Of a DNA stretch of 34,629 nucleotides, positions 24,022-32,300 are shown piece by piece; the first letter of the stretch is position 1, and the number at the start of each line of letters is the position of its first letter. The position numbers were made by a program, and so were the translations under genes. This DNA comes from FEN-1297 sp046706945 (GTDB taxonomy: Bacteria; Bacteroidota; Ignavibacteria; Ignavibacteriales; Ignavibacteriaceae), in NCBI GenBank assembly GCA_046706945.1, contig JBJKOY010000628.1, forward strand, positions 1-34,629, in the 5' to 3' direction. Below the pieces are notes generated by a model. That model saw nothing but the letters and a program-made list of their open reading frames with translations, was not told the origin of the DNA and made no database searches.

Positions 24022-25689
24022 TTAATAGCTAACCTTCAATAAAGAAACTGCCTGCCGCGGCAGCTGCATTTTTATTACAGCCGTATTTCCTGAAATCTTT
24101 ATTTTTTCGGGCTTAGCGAGCATCTCCAATTGTCCGGCTTTTTCCAGTTCAGCAATTTGATCCGCTGTCGGATTCTGCGGCGAACCCATTTTTTTCCACA
24201 CTTCATACGAATTGCTGTGCTCTTTATCTATCCGGTATTGAGTTAGGACGGCCTCTTCCGCGGGAATATCTTTAATGTTAACTTGTACGTGAGAACCGCC
24301 GCTCTGAATATCCATGTCATGGTAATTCCAGACCAGGACCGTGACGTCGTTTTTATCCCGGCAGGCGAAAGCGTTAATATCCGTCTGCTTCCCCCTTACG
24401 CTTGAATCGCAGATCGATTTGAAATTATACCGCAGGTCTCCCGAAACTTCAACGCGGTCGCCCGACATCATTCCGAGCATCCTAAAAACATTCAGTACCG
24501 GCTTATCCACGCCGTTGGTGGCCAGACTGCGGAAACCCGCGAACCAGGGCTGGTTTTCAAATTCAAACGACCAATTTACCGCCCCGATCAGGTTAATACC
24601 GTAATAGTCCGCCATATCGTATATGCGAGGAATTGCCGCGGCCTCATAGCTAGAATATAACGTGCCGTTGCGGTAGGCGTTTTCGGGATTTGTCATCACG
24701 CCGCAGGCCGCGCATCCTTCGGGATCCGATTCCCCGATAATAACCGGGAGATCTTTGATTCCCGGAAAGGAGTTAATTACCGCGAAATTATCCCTTATGT
24801 TGTCAAGCTGCGACTTCATCCCCATACGGACAATTCCGTTAACCAATTCAGGCGATCCTTTTGCATGAAACGCAACGAAGTCGAGCGGCGCCCCTACTTT
24901 TCCGGTAGCCGCATTTGTACCCGATAAACAATGCTTTATAAATAAACCTAGGAACCGTTCTCCCCCGCCGGTCGTATGCGGACCCCCGATCCTTGCGGAC
25001 GGCAAAGCGCGCTTTACGGCATCCGAAGCATAATCGTACATCCTGCAGTAATCCGCGACCTTATGCTTGGACGTTAAATATAATATATCCGGTTCGTTCC
25101 AGACTTCCCAGTACCAGCTTTCGACTTCAGTCTTCCCGTAGCGTTCAACGCTGTGCTTCACCCATTGATAGATAACTTCGGCCCATTTTTTATAATCTTT
25201 GGGTGGATATGACCAGCCTGTTGCCAGTTCTGCTGAGGTGCCGGCAGCCCAGTGATGCCGGTACGGTTCGGGATGGGTCGACAAAGCTTCGGGCATAAAA
25301 CCTATTTCCACCAAGGGCTTCATTTTTCGTTCGATATAAGTATCGAATATTTTATCTATAATCTTCCAGCTGTAAACGGGGTTGCCCAGGCTGTCTTCCG
25401 TATACATATTTGTGGAACCCCATTTAAGAGCAGGGGTCCCGTCGCCTGATGTCATCAGATTATGAGTGCGGATGTGAACGGGCACCGGGCTTAATGCGGC
25501 TAATTCGGACAACAGCTTTTTCCCGTTCTTCATATAGGTATAATTAGGCTCGTCATATCCGAACCAGGCCCAGATGTGCTTCATCGGACCTTTAACTTTT
25601 GCTACATCTACGGTGATTGAAACAGGCTTGGTTTGAGAAAAAGCAATAGCAACGAGAAAAACAAAAATCACAATTAATTTATATTTCAT
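24022..25689 (-). CDS. Glycoside hydrolase family 39-like enzyme (copy 2)
   Basis: This 555-residue protein has a short signal peptide (VFLVAIAFSQ, residues 1-19). The barrel shows the acid/base E199 in WNEPD and a nucleophile candidate E320 in IIGESDPEG, plus 'HIRTHNLMTS' and 'KPLVEIGFMPEALST'. The last 140 residues form a beta-sandwich. It differs substantially from copy 1 (for example WNEPD instead of WNEPN and GESDPEG instead of TEWN), so the substrate may differ. It is the second GH39 within 5 kb, separated from the first by the CBM-like lipoprotein. Confidence 0.9.
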   Translation of the reverse strand: MKYKLIVIFVFLVAIAFSQTKPVSITVDVAKVKGPMKHIWAWFGYDEPNYTYMKNGKKLLSELAALSPVPVHIRTHNLMTSGDGTPALKWGSTNMYTEDSLGNPVYSWKIIDKIFDTYIERKMKPLVEIGFMPEALSTHPEPYRHHWAAGTSAELATGWSYPPKDYKKWAEVIYQWVKHSVERYGKTEVESWYWEVWNEPDILYLTSKHKVADYCRMYDYASDAVKRALPSARIGGPHTTGGGERFLGLFIKHCLSGTNAATGKVGAPLDFVAFHAKGSPELVNGIVRMGMKSQLDNIRDNFAVINSFPGIKDLPVIIGESDPEGCAACGVMTNPENAYRNGTLYSSYEAAAIPRIYDMADYYGINLIGAVNWSFEFENQPWFAGFRSLATNGVDKPVLNVFRMLGMMSGDRVEVSGDLRYNFKSICDSSVRGKQTDINAFACRDKNDVTVLVWNYHDMDIQSGGSHVQVNIKDIPAEEAVLTQYRIDKEHSNSYEVWKKMGSPQNPTADQIAELEKAGQLEMLAKPEKIKISGNTAVIKMQLPRQAVSLLKVSY

Positions 25690-25825
25690 CTTTTGGGTTA
25701 CCGTTTGTGAAAGAATATTTTATTTTTTCAATTTCAACTTGGCGCCGATGCACTTCTTTTCCGGAAGTAAATTTCAGCTCCCGTCCTCGAAATATGACTT
25801 TTGCCGAGAATATCTTAAGATAATG

Positions 25826-25855
25826 AAAAAGAATTAATCCGTTCGGCTTCTTTTT
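25826..25855 (-). terminator. Possible terminator after the beta-propeller T9SS gene
   Basis: Reading the minus strand, AAAAAGAA pairs with TTCTTTTT around a small GCCG/CGG-containing core, seven bases after the stop of the gene ending at 25862, and the 3' arm supplies the T-run. The stem is mostly A:T, so strength is doubtful. The remaining 170-base gap to the GH39 gene holds nothing else recognised. Confidence 0.35.
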
Positions 25856-25861
25856 AAATTT

Positions 25862-27475
25862 TCATTCAATCAAGATCATTTTTTTAGTTGCAGCAAATCC
25901 GCCGGCTTTCATTCTATAAAAATATATGCCGCTTGAAAATCTGCCCCCGTTAAATTCGGTCTTATAATTACCGGCGGCTTTAAATTCATTTACCAGCGTT
26001 TCGATTTTATTTCCTAAAATATCATAAACAATTATCGACACAAATTCGCTTTTAGGAATTGAATAGCGTATGGCGGTAACCGGATTAAAAGGATTAGGAT
26101 AATTTTGTTCCAGTAAGTACTTTGCCGGTACTGATAATTTTATCGGACTCACTCCGGTTAACTTATCCTGCCTGATTTTCATAGCGAAAAAATTCCATCC
26201 GTTTAACGAGTCGGCGACGTCTCCGCCGATTAGGACGTTCGAGCTATCATCCAGGAATATGAATTTTGAATCTATGAACGTACTATGCGGAGCGTTAATT
26301 TTTTCCGACCATAATAACTTGCCGTCATTAGAATATTTCACGGTATACGAATCCTCTGAGGTTAATGAATTATGTGAAGATCCTGTAACATAAATATTAC
26401 CGGAATCGTCAACAGCCGCCGCAGAGGCATAATCTTTAAGGTTCTCCGGGCTGTTAAATTTTTTCGTCCATTCTTCATCCCCGGCCGGTGAATATTTCCT
26501 TGTAAAATAATCAAAGTCAAAATTCCCTATATCGTAGCCGGCAGTAATAATATTATTATTTCCGTCTATTGCAAGGCCGGTTAATACCAGTATACCGCTG
26601 TCTTTTTCAAATATTACCTTTCCGCTGCTGCTGATCTTTATTATTACACCGTTTGAGTCGTTAATTATTAATTGAATAATATTATTCTCTTTATCCAGGA
26701 CTAATTTTTTAGCATAATTGCCTTTGAATATTCTTTCCCAAATTATTTTTCCGCTGCCGTCAATCTTATAGGTATGAATAAATGTATACGGTACATCGGA
26801 ACCGCCGCTGTATGACTGGGTAATAGCCGCGTAAATATTATTATCCACGTCGGTTATGATGTCGTTAATGCCGAAACTGCTTGTGTCGTCCGCTATTTTA
26901 ATTGTCCATAAGGAATCGCCGTTTGAAGAATATTTACCAATACAGGCACCGTTCATTTGATAGCCTGCGATCATGTTGTTATTTTCGTCGACCGTTATTT
27001 TTATACCTTCGGAATACCGTTCGGCCGTGTTATAGAAGTTCTTGCTCCACAACAGACTATCGTTCGGCGAATATTTTTGAATGACCGTAAACGGCGAGGA
27101 ATTCCCGAACGCGGCGTCTCCGATGCAATATAAATTACCGGATGAATCCAAAGCGATAGACTTGGCCTCTTCCCATGAAGCCGGTGCCGATATAAAACGC
27201 ATCTCGGAGATTAATTCGCCGGTGCGCGAATATTTTAATATCAATAAATCCGGTGTCCCGTCCTTACCCACGCTTCTCCCTGCCAAATATAGATTATAAT
27301 GACCGTCAATCTTAGCGTCGTTTGTCATGTCAATACCTGAGCCGGGTCCGTTATAGATCTTTAACCAATCGATTGAAGGTAAAAACTGTGCATAAACAAC
27401 ATTAATAATTATTAATGATGCCGCAAATACTTTCCTCAAAACCGGGAAAAACCAAAATACAAAACCGATTATCAA
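25862..27475 (-). CDS. Secreted SBBP-type beta-propeller protein with T9SS sorting domain
   Basis: This 537-residue protein contains about eight repeats of the form 'D.(N/S)GN.Y..G......(D)..(T/V)..KYS..G...W...' (for example AVDDSGNIYVTGSSHN and VDENNNMIAGYQ), typical of SBBP/beta-propeller repeats. The last 80 residues (YLLEQNYPNPFNPVTAIRYSIP ... KKMILIE) form a T9SS sorting domain. No ATG is available: TTG 27475 has GGGG five bases upstream and gives a signal peptide ending VVYAQ, while TTG 27439 would give a shorter one (RKVFAASLIIINVVYA). Secretion to the cell surface is expected; function unknown. Confidence 0.88.
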   Translation of the reverse strand: MIIGFVFWFFPVLRKVFAASLIIINVVYAQFLPSIDWLKIYNGPGSGIDMTNDAKIDGHYNLYLAGRSVGKDGTPDLLILKYSRTGELISEMRFISAPASWEEAKSIALDSSGNLYCIGDAAFGNSSPFTVIQKYSPNDSLLWSKNFYNTAERYSEGIKITVDENNNMIAGYQMNGACIGKYSSNGDSLWTIKIADDTSSFGINDIITDVDNNIYAAITQSYSGGSDVPYTFIHTYKIDGSGKIIWERIFKGNYAKKLVLDKENNIIQLIINDSNGVIIKISSSGKVIFEKDSGILVLTGLAIDGNNNIITAGYDIGNFDFDYFTRKYSPAGDEEWTKKFNSPENLKDYASAAAVDDSGNIYVTGSSHNSLTSEDSYTVKYSNDGKLLWSEKINAPHSTFIDSKFIFLDDSSNVLIGGDVADSLNGWNFFAMKIRQDKLTGVSPIKLSVPAKYLLEQNYPNPFNPVTAIRYSIPKSEFVSIIVYDILGNKIETLVNEFKAAGNYKTEFNGGRFSSGIYFYRMKAGGFAATKKMILIE

Positions 27476-27502
27476 TATTTCCCCAAATTTTTATTGAAAT
27501 AA

Positions 27503-27529
27503 CGGCTCCGGTAATCAGCACCGAAACCG
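27503..27529 (-). promoter_or_regulatory. Leader hairpin upstream of the beta-propeller T9SS gene
   Basis: On the minus-strand transcript, CGGUUUCGGU and ACCGGAGCCG pair over ten positions (two are G-U wobbles) around a seven-base loop. The two wobbles would be C-A mismatches in the plus-strand transcript, so the structure is directional. It lies between a 17-codon mini-ORF and the TTG start at 27475, and the tail UUAUUUC is only mildly U-rich. Confidence 0.35.
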
Positions 27530-27567
27530 GAATTTAATATAATATTTTTATTTCGGTAAGTAAATTT

Positions 27568-27621
27568 TTAGAAATCCTCGCATTTGATGGCCCCTACGAC
27601 CATGTGCTTAATCTGCCTCAT
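27568..27621 (-). CDS. Possible 17-codon leader peptide
   Basis: ATG 27621 is preceded by AAAGG with a seven-base spacer, and the frame reads MRQIKHMVVGAIKCEDF then TAA. It lies in a block with higher GC than the surrounding AT-rich intergenic DNA. It precedes the hairpin at 27503-27529 and the secreted beta-propeller gene, a layout resembling a leader-peptide attenuator. The opposite strand also has a frame (43 codons from 27587) but without a ribosome binding site. Confidence 0.25.
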   Translation of the reverse strand: MRQIKHMVVGAIKCEDF

Positions 27622-27848
27622 GTGCGTACCTTTGATTTATTTATATAATATTCATATTTTACTAAACCGATATAATATAAATATTATCGTTTCAAATGTT
27701 CACTTAGATTTTTAATCGGGTAAAAAAAGTATTAATAACATGTTGTAATCGGAATTTTAGATCAAGTATGAAAATTGTCTCTTATCGAATTTGAATTTGC
27801 AGCGAACGCGGATTTCCTTTTAAATATTTTATATAAAATGGTTGGTAT
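27622..27848. other. AT-rich intergenic region before the corrinoid cluster
   Basis: This is the upstream half of a roughly 370-base divergent intergenic region. No cobalamin or SAM riboswitch consensus (for example the B12 box) was recognised. A weak sigma70-like pair, TTGTAA (27743-27748) and TATGAA (27767-27772) with an 18-base spacer, could be the promoter of the plus-strand cluster. Confidence 0.3.
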
Positions 27849-29537
27849 ATGAGTGCCGAACTGCATTTCAACAGCAAACAATTTGACATTGCTCCCGGCT
27901 CTTCGCTTTTTGAATATGCGGAGGCCGTAGGGATGCGGGTTCCCACTTCATGCAATAAGCAGGGAAAATGTAAAGAATGCCTTGTTGAAGTTATTGAAGG
28001 GATGGAACTCCTGTCCCCCAAAACGGAGAAGGAAACTCATTTAAGGGATAAATTCAGGTTGTCCTGCCAGTGCAGGGTTATCGCGGACAAGGGACAGATA
28101 AGATGCAATACCATGCGCCGCGGCGACATGAAAATTGAAACCGGGTCGCTTAAACTTCCGGAGCTTCATAAAGATTTCAAGCTTGAACCTTCGGTTACGC
28201 GGGACGGCGATTCAATACTTTTGGACGGTAAGAAAATTGCCGTCTCCAAAGGACCTATTCACGGCATAGCTCTGGACCTGGGTACGACAACTGTTGTACT
28301 AAGACTGATCAACCTTGAAACCGGTAAAATTGTCGCAAGCAATTCGTTTGAAAACCCCCAAAGGTTCGGCGGATCGGACATTATGGCAAGAATAAGGTAC
28401 GATACCGAGCACAGAGGAAAACTTTTACAAAGGACCTTGGCAGGGTATCTGTCGCACGCCATCGAAGATTTCCCCGTAGATCCTCAAACAATATATGAGA
28501 TGGTCGTTGCCGGAAATTCAACTATGCGGGATATCTTCTTCCGGCTTAATGTTTATTCGATCGGCCAAAATCCTTACCGTTCCATTACCGAAATTGAAAT
28601 GGATGAAAGTAAAAGAACTACCACAAGCCTAACCGGGCTGACAAAAAGGCTCCGCCTGCCGATTCATCCCAAAGCAAGAATTTACGGACTGCCTATTATC
28701 AGCGGGCATGTAGGCGCGGATGCCGCCGCATGCATGCTGGCAATCGATATTGCCGACGAGGACAGGCTCGTCGCTTTAATGGATATCGGCACCAACACGG
28801 AATTGATCTTAGGCAATAAAAATAAGGTACTTGCCGCATCCTGCCCGGCAGGACCGGCGTTTGAAGGCGGCAGAATTTCAAACGGCATGCCGGGACTTCC
28901 GGGAGCAATAGAGAAAGTAAAAATAAATCCCGGGGGCTCCGTTGATCTTCAGGTAATCGGAGGCGGTGCGCCGGAAGGCATATGCGGGTCGGGATTAATC
29001 GACGTGCTAAGCGAGCTTCTTAAAAACGGCAAGATGAATTCCCTGGGAAGGCTGGAAGACGAAGAGGATAAATTTATTTTATACAACGGCGGTGATTTTC
29101 AAATCTATGTTACCGAAGGCGACATAAATGAGCTGGCGCAGGCAAAAGGAGCAAATGTTGCAGGCCTGCACACCGTTTTTAATACTTACGGTATTCGTTT
29201 TAACGACATCGACGCATTCTACCTGGCCGGCGGTTTCGGACGATATCTTGACGTCGAATCCTCAAAACGGATTGGTTTAATACCCAACATAGAAAGCGGT
29301 AAGATAGTTCAAATCGGAAATGCCTCGATCGAAGGAGCCAGTATCGCACTGCTTTCAACGGCCAAGAGAAGGGAGCTCGAAGATTTGGTTAAGAAAGTAG
29401 AACACTGCCGGCTCGAAACTCATCCTTCGTTTTTTGAATATTTTGTCGAGGGATGTCAATTTAACCCGGTTGAACCGATTGAGGACCTGACACGAAACGA
29501 TCATGAGTATAAGTTTCAATCCGAGTTTAAATTATGA
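27849..29537 (+). CDS. Corrinoid reductive activator, RACo-like (2Fe-2S plus ASKHA domain)
   Basis: This 562-residue protein opens with a plant-type [2Fe-2S] ferredoxin domain with C35, C41, C44 and C73 (C-x5-C-x2-C-x28-C). A linker follows, then an actin-like ATPase domain with phosphate loops at LDLGTTT (about residue 141) and MDIGTNTE, and 'GICGSGLIDVLSELL' and 'FYLAGGFGRYLDVE' of the DUF4445 C-terminal region. RACo/RamA-type proteins use ATP to drive reduction of inactive Co(II) corrinoid back to Co(I). The 2Fe-2S cluster makes it the bacterial RACo kind, not the 4Fe-4S RamA kind. Its ATGA stop/start overlap with the next gene implies coupled translation, and the partner corrinoid protein is encoded at 32301. 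Confidence 0.92.
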   Translation: MSAELHFNSKQFDIAPGSSLFEYAEAVGMRVPTSCNKQGKCKECLVEVIEGMELLSPKTEKETHLRDKFRLSCQCRVIADKGQIRCNTMRRGDMKIETGSLKLPELHKDFKLEPSVTRDGDSILLDGKKIAVSKGPIHGIALDLGTTTVVLRLINLETGKIVASNSFENPQRFGGSDIMARIRYDTEHRGKLLQRTLAGYLSHAIEDFPVDPQTIYEMVVAGNSTMRDIFFRLNVYSIGQNPYRSITEIEMDESKRTTTSLTGLTKRLRLPIHPKARIYGLPIISGHVGADAAACMLAIDIADEDRLVALMDIGTNTELILGNKNKVLAASCPAGPAFEGGRISNGMPGLPGAIEKVKINPGGSVDLQVIGGGAPEGICGSGLIDVLSELLKNGKMNSLGRLEDEEDKFILYNGGDFQIYVTEGDINELAQAKGANVAGLHTVFNTYGIRFNDIDAFYLAGGFGRYLDVESSKRIGLIPNIESGKIVQIGNASIEGASIALLSTAKRRELEDLVKKVEHCRLETHPSFFEYFVEGCQFNPVEPIEDLTRNDHEYKFQSEFKL

Positions 29538-30916
29538 ATAAAGTGATTGACATAAAACCGGAGATAAAAATTCCGGACTCGGAGTATGAGCGGCTTTTGG
29601 GTTATCCGCCTGGTTATGTGCTCGAAGGGAAATCAAAGGAACTGGCGGATTGGGCAAAAAATTGGTATGCCGAAAACGGCGAACCGTGGATTTATGCTTT
29701 TAAAACCGGTGAGATAAAAATATCGGAAGCGGGACTGGAAATTAATAACGTAAGATTTTCGTCTAAAAAGGTTCGCGATAAATTTTTAGAGGCGCAGGCG
29801 GAAGGGGCTTTTATTGCCGCCGTAAGCGCAGGCAAAGAGTGCGAAAGAAAGGCGATGCGTCTCTGGAAGGAAGGAAAGCCGGACGAATATTTTTTCCTGG
29901 AAATATACGGCTCCGCGGTTGTCGAATATTTGACGGCAATAACCGGTTTCCGGTTTTGCGATTGGGCGGATAAGAATAATCTTGCGGTTATTCCCGGCTA
30001 CAGCCCCGGGTATCCCGGCTGGAATATTGAAGATCAGAACCCGCTGCTTGAATTAATTAAAAAAAATGCAGGTAATAAATTACCCGGCGAATTGTCCGCT
30101 TTTGAAACGGGCATGCTGTTTCCCAAAAAATCCCAGCTGAGTATTTTCGGCATTACAAGGTACACGGATAAGGTCGGCAGTTTAAGAGACTTGGTACCCT
30201 GTACAAATTGTTCGCTTGCCGGATGCGATTACAGGAGGATGCCGTATAAGAAGGCTCCGGCCTCGATTGAAGATGTAAACAATTTTAATAAGGCTAACCA
30301 AGCAAATTTCAGCGGAATAAATTTCGAATCCGCCGAGGTTGATTTACCCGGAAAAGTTCTCGACCGGAACGCGAAATATTCCGTGGGAGTTAAAACTCTT
30401 AAAAAATGGGCGGAGCAAAAGCTTCAAATAAATTTTTCCGATGATTCATCCGTAGAAGCGAAATTTTTGTTTGAAGGGACTACATGTTCTAATCTCGGCC
30501 GGCCGCTGGAATTTGAATACAGCATAAAGCTGAATCCCGCCTCAGAAGGTTATAAAATAAAGGATTTAAATTGCAGGCCTGCGGAAGGCGACGAGGGATA
30601 CCTTTTCATGTGCGATTATATTTCGGACGGCGGCCCTCTTTTAAAAATAATTGAGGATGAAAAACCGCTTGCGGGAAGGCCTTTGAACGATGTTGTGAAC
30701 TGGGAAAGACCGTTTAATCCCGAAGGATGTTTATGCAAACGCGAAAGTCGCGAACATAAATGGGGCTTGATTCTTGAGGTTCTTCACTACGCACTTGCGA
30801 ATAACGTATATAAAAATTCAACCGATACAAACGTAAAAATAACTTCGGAGCTTAATAGTGATAAAAATTTGCGACATCGACCGGGCGGCGAAAGAAAAGC
30901 TTCCGCCGAATTTTAA
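29534..30916 (+). CDS. MetH-activation-domain-like protein with Cys-rich extension
   Basis: This 460-residue cytoplasmic protein overlaps the RACo gene by four bases. Residues 1-215 resemble the reactivation domain of cobalamin-dependent methionine synthase (Met_synt_B12), including S157-P-G-Y160-P-G-W163 and 'FPKKSQLSIFGITRYTDK'. In MetH, that domain binds S-adenosylmethionine for reductive methylation of Co(II). It is followed by a cysteine set C223-x2-C226-x4-C231 (PCTNCSLAGCDYRR), suggesting an Fe-S or metal site. About 230 further residues end in a second Cys pair (GCLCKRESREHKW) and have no family I recognise. No MetH catalytic modules are fused to it. It probably serves the corrinoid protein downstream. 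Confidence 0.75.
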   Translation: MNKVIDIKPEIKIPDSEYERLLGYPPGYVLEGKSKELADWAKNWYAENGEPWIYAFKTGEIKISEAGLEINNVRFSSKKVRDKFLEAQAEGAFIAAVSAGKECERKAMRLWKEGKPDEYFFLEIYGSAVVEYLTAITGFRFCDWADKNNLAVIPGYSPGYPGWNIEDQNPLLELIKKNAGNKLPGELSAFETGMLFPKKSQLSIFGITRYTDKVGSLRDLVPCTNCSLAGCDYRRMPYKKAPASIEDVNNFNKANQANFSGINFESAEVDLPGKVLDRNAKYSVGVKTLKKWAEQKLQINFSDDSSVEAKFLFEGTTCSNLGRPLEFEYSIKLNPASEGYKIKDLNCRPAEGDEGYLFMCDYISDGGPLLKIIEDEKPLAGRPLNDVVNWERPFNPEGCLCKRESREHKWGLILEVLHYALANNVYKNSTDTNVKITSELNSDKNLRHRPGGERKASAEF

Positions 30917-31184
30917 CGATAAATCCGGGATAGGCGTTCATTATACGGATGCATTTATCAAGCCCATGAATATAATATTGGAGAACGGCACGCGGGTTTC
31001 GTGCAAGCGGAAAGGATTAAAAATAACCCTCGCCGTCGGGACAAAAAAAGGCGAAGGATTAATGAGAAGGCTGGATGTAAGCAAAGATCCCGTTGAAATG
31101 CTGGATGCGGCGCTGCAGGAAGCCGCTAAAGCCGCCGGAGTTGAATTAAAAATTACGGAAACCGAAATATTTATTGCTCCGTAA
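30858..31184 (+). CDS. Unrecognised 108-residue protein of the corrinoid cluster
   Basis: The start is GTG 30858, with GGAG (30847-30850) seven bases upstream; it overlaps the preceding gene by 59 bases in another frame. The sequence has two parts: residues 1-62, beta-like with 'GIGVHYTDAFIKPMNIILENGTRVSCKRKGLKITLAVG', and residues 63-108, an alpha/beta tail (DPVEMLDAALQEAAKAAGVE). It has no signal peptide or membrane segment. I do not recognise the family. Its embedded position and coupled start argue it belongs to the corrinoid system, perhaps as a small accessory subunit. Confidence 0.75.
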   Translation: MIKICDIDRAAKEKLPPNFNDKSGIGVHYTDAFIKPMNIILENGTRVSCKRKGLKITLAVGTKKGEGLMRRLDVSKDPVEMLDAALQEAAKAAGVELKITETEIFIAP

Positions 31185-31210
31185 AATTTTTTAAAAATAA
31201 GGACAATATA

Positions 31211-32257
31211 ATGAAACCTGAACAGTGGGAAATTTTTAAAAAAGCAGCTAGGCTTGAAAAGCTGGACAAGATCCCGATGGCTTTAATAATAGACAGCCCG
31301 TGGATTCCCGGTTATCTCGGAATTAATCACATGGATTATTATCTCGATCCGGAATTATGGTTCCGGTCGAATTTAAAACTGCACCAGGAATTCCCCGATA
31401 TAATTTTCGTGCCTTCGTGGTGGATGGAGTACGGTATGGCGGCCGAACCTTCCGCTCTCGGTACAAAAATAAAATTCTGGCAGGATAATACTCCAAGCGA
31501 ATATCATACCCTGTACCGCATAGAAGACATCGAGTCGTTTCCCGAGTACGAGGTTGAAAACGATGCCTTTATGGCCATGACCCTGCATAGAATTAAAATG
31601 CACAAGCAGCGGATACTGGACAACGGCTATATCCTCCCCATCGCCACTTCACGTGGTCCGCTGTGCACGGCCGGTTTTGTTCGCAGTACGACGGATTTTA
31701 TGATAGACATTGTAGAAAAACCGGATTGGGCGCATAAGTTAATCGGCTTATGCACAAACCTGATTATAGACTGGCTGAAAGCCCAGGCAAAGATAATGGG
31801 CGACACGGTTGAAGGAATTTTCATTCTCGACGATATAGTCGGTTTTATAAACGAAGACCATTACATGGAATTTGCTCATCCCTACCTGAAAAAAATCTGC
31901 GACGCTTTTCCGAAAGACTGGGTTAAAATCTATCATAACGATGCTGATATAAATGCATGCGTCGATCATCTTCCCGACTGCGGATTTAACGTTCTGAACT
32001 GGGGCAAACAAACCGATTTTTCCGAGGTCAAAGACCGCGTCGGCGGCCGTATGTGTCTGATGGGCAATGTTAATCCTCTTGAAATAGGAGTCCGCGGAAC
32101 AACCGACGAAGTTTACGATGCAACTATTGAAGTGCTTGAAAAAAGCGGCGGAGAAGGGATAATACTTTCAGTCGGCGGCGGGACAAGTCCCGGAATGCCC
32201 AAAGAGAATATTTTAGCAATGCAGAAAGCATTGAATGATTTTAATTCAAAGAGATAG
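31211..32257 (+). CDS. Uroporphyrinogen decarboxylase-family corrinoid methyltransferase
   Basis: This 348-residue TIM-barrel protein of the UroD/MtaA/MtbA superfamily starts at ATG 31211 behind AAGGA. Family marks include 'VEGIFILDDIVGFINEDHYMEFAHPYLKKI', 'GRMCLMGNVNPLE' and 'GGGTSPGMPKENILAM'. In MtaA-type enzymes a His-x-Cys pair and a later Cys hold zinc to activate coenzyme M. Here the matching positions are H242-N-D244 and G322/G323, so the Cys ligands are missing. It is unlikely to make a heme precursor, given its corrinoid-protein partner 43 bases downstream. I infer it demethylates a small methylated donor and loads the corrinoid protein. Donor unknown. Confidence 0.85.
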   Translation: MKPEQWEIFKKAARLEKLDKIPMALIIDSPWIPGYLGINHMDYYLDPELWFRSNLKLHQEFPDIIFVPSWWMEYGMAAEPSALGTKIKFWQDNTPSEYHTLYRIEDIESFPEYEVENDAFMAMTLHRIKMHKQRILDNGYILPIATSRGPLCTAGFVRSTTDFMIDIVEKPDWAHKLIGLCTNLIIDWLKAQAKIMGDTVEGIFILDDIVGFINEDHYMEFAHPYLKKICDAFPKDWVKIYHNDADINACVDHLPDCGFNVLNWGKQTDFSEVKDRVGGRMCLMGNVNPLEIGVRGTTDEVYDATIEVLEKSGGEGIILSVGGGTSPGMPKENILAMQKALNDFNSKR

Positions 32258-32300
32258 CCGGATGACCGCGTGTAGAATTATAATTGGAAGGAAAATATAA

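Noticed and set aside
27587..27718. 43-codon plus-strand frame starting MAPTTMCLICLMC
   Set aside because: It has an attractive Cys-rich start, but no ribosome binding site, and the second half is AT-rich low-complexity translation; the opposite-strand mini-ORF is better supported.
27480..27848. Cobalamin or SAM riboswitch before the corrinoid cluster
   Set aside because: Expected from the gene content, but no B12-box or SAM-type conserved core could be read in the AT-rich leader.
31211..32257. HemE (heme biosynthesis uroporphyrinogen decarboxylase)
   Set aside because: The neighbours are corrinoid methyl-transfer genes and the HemE N-terminal RQAGR motif is absent.
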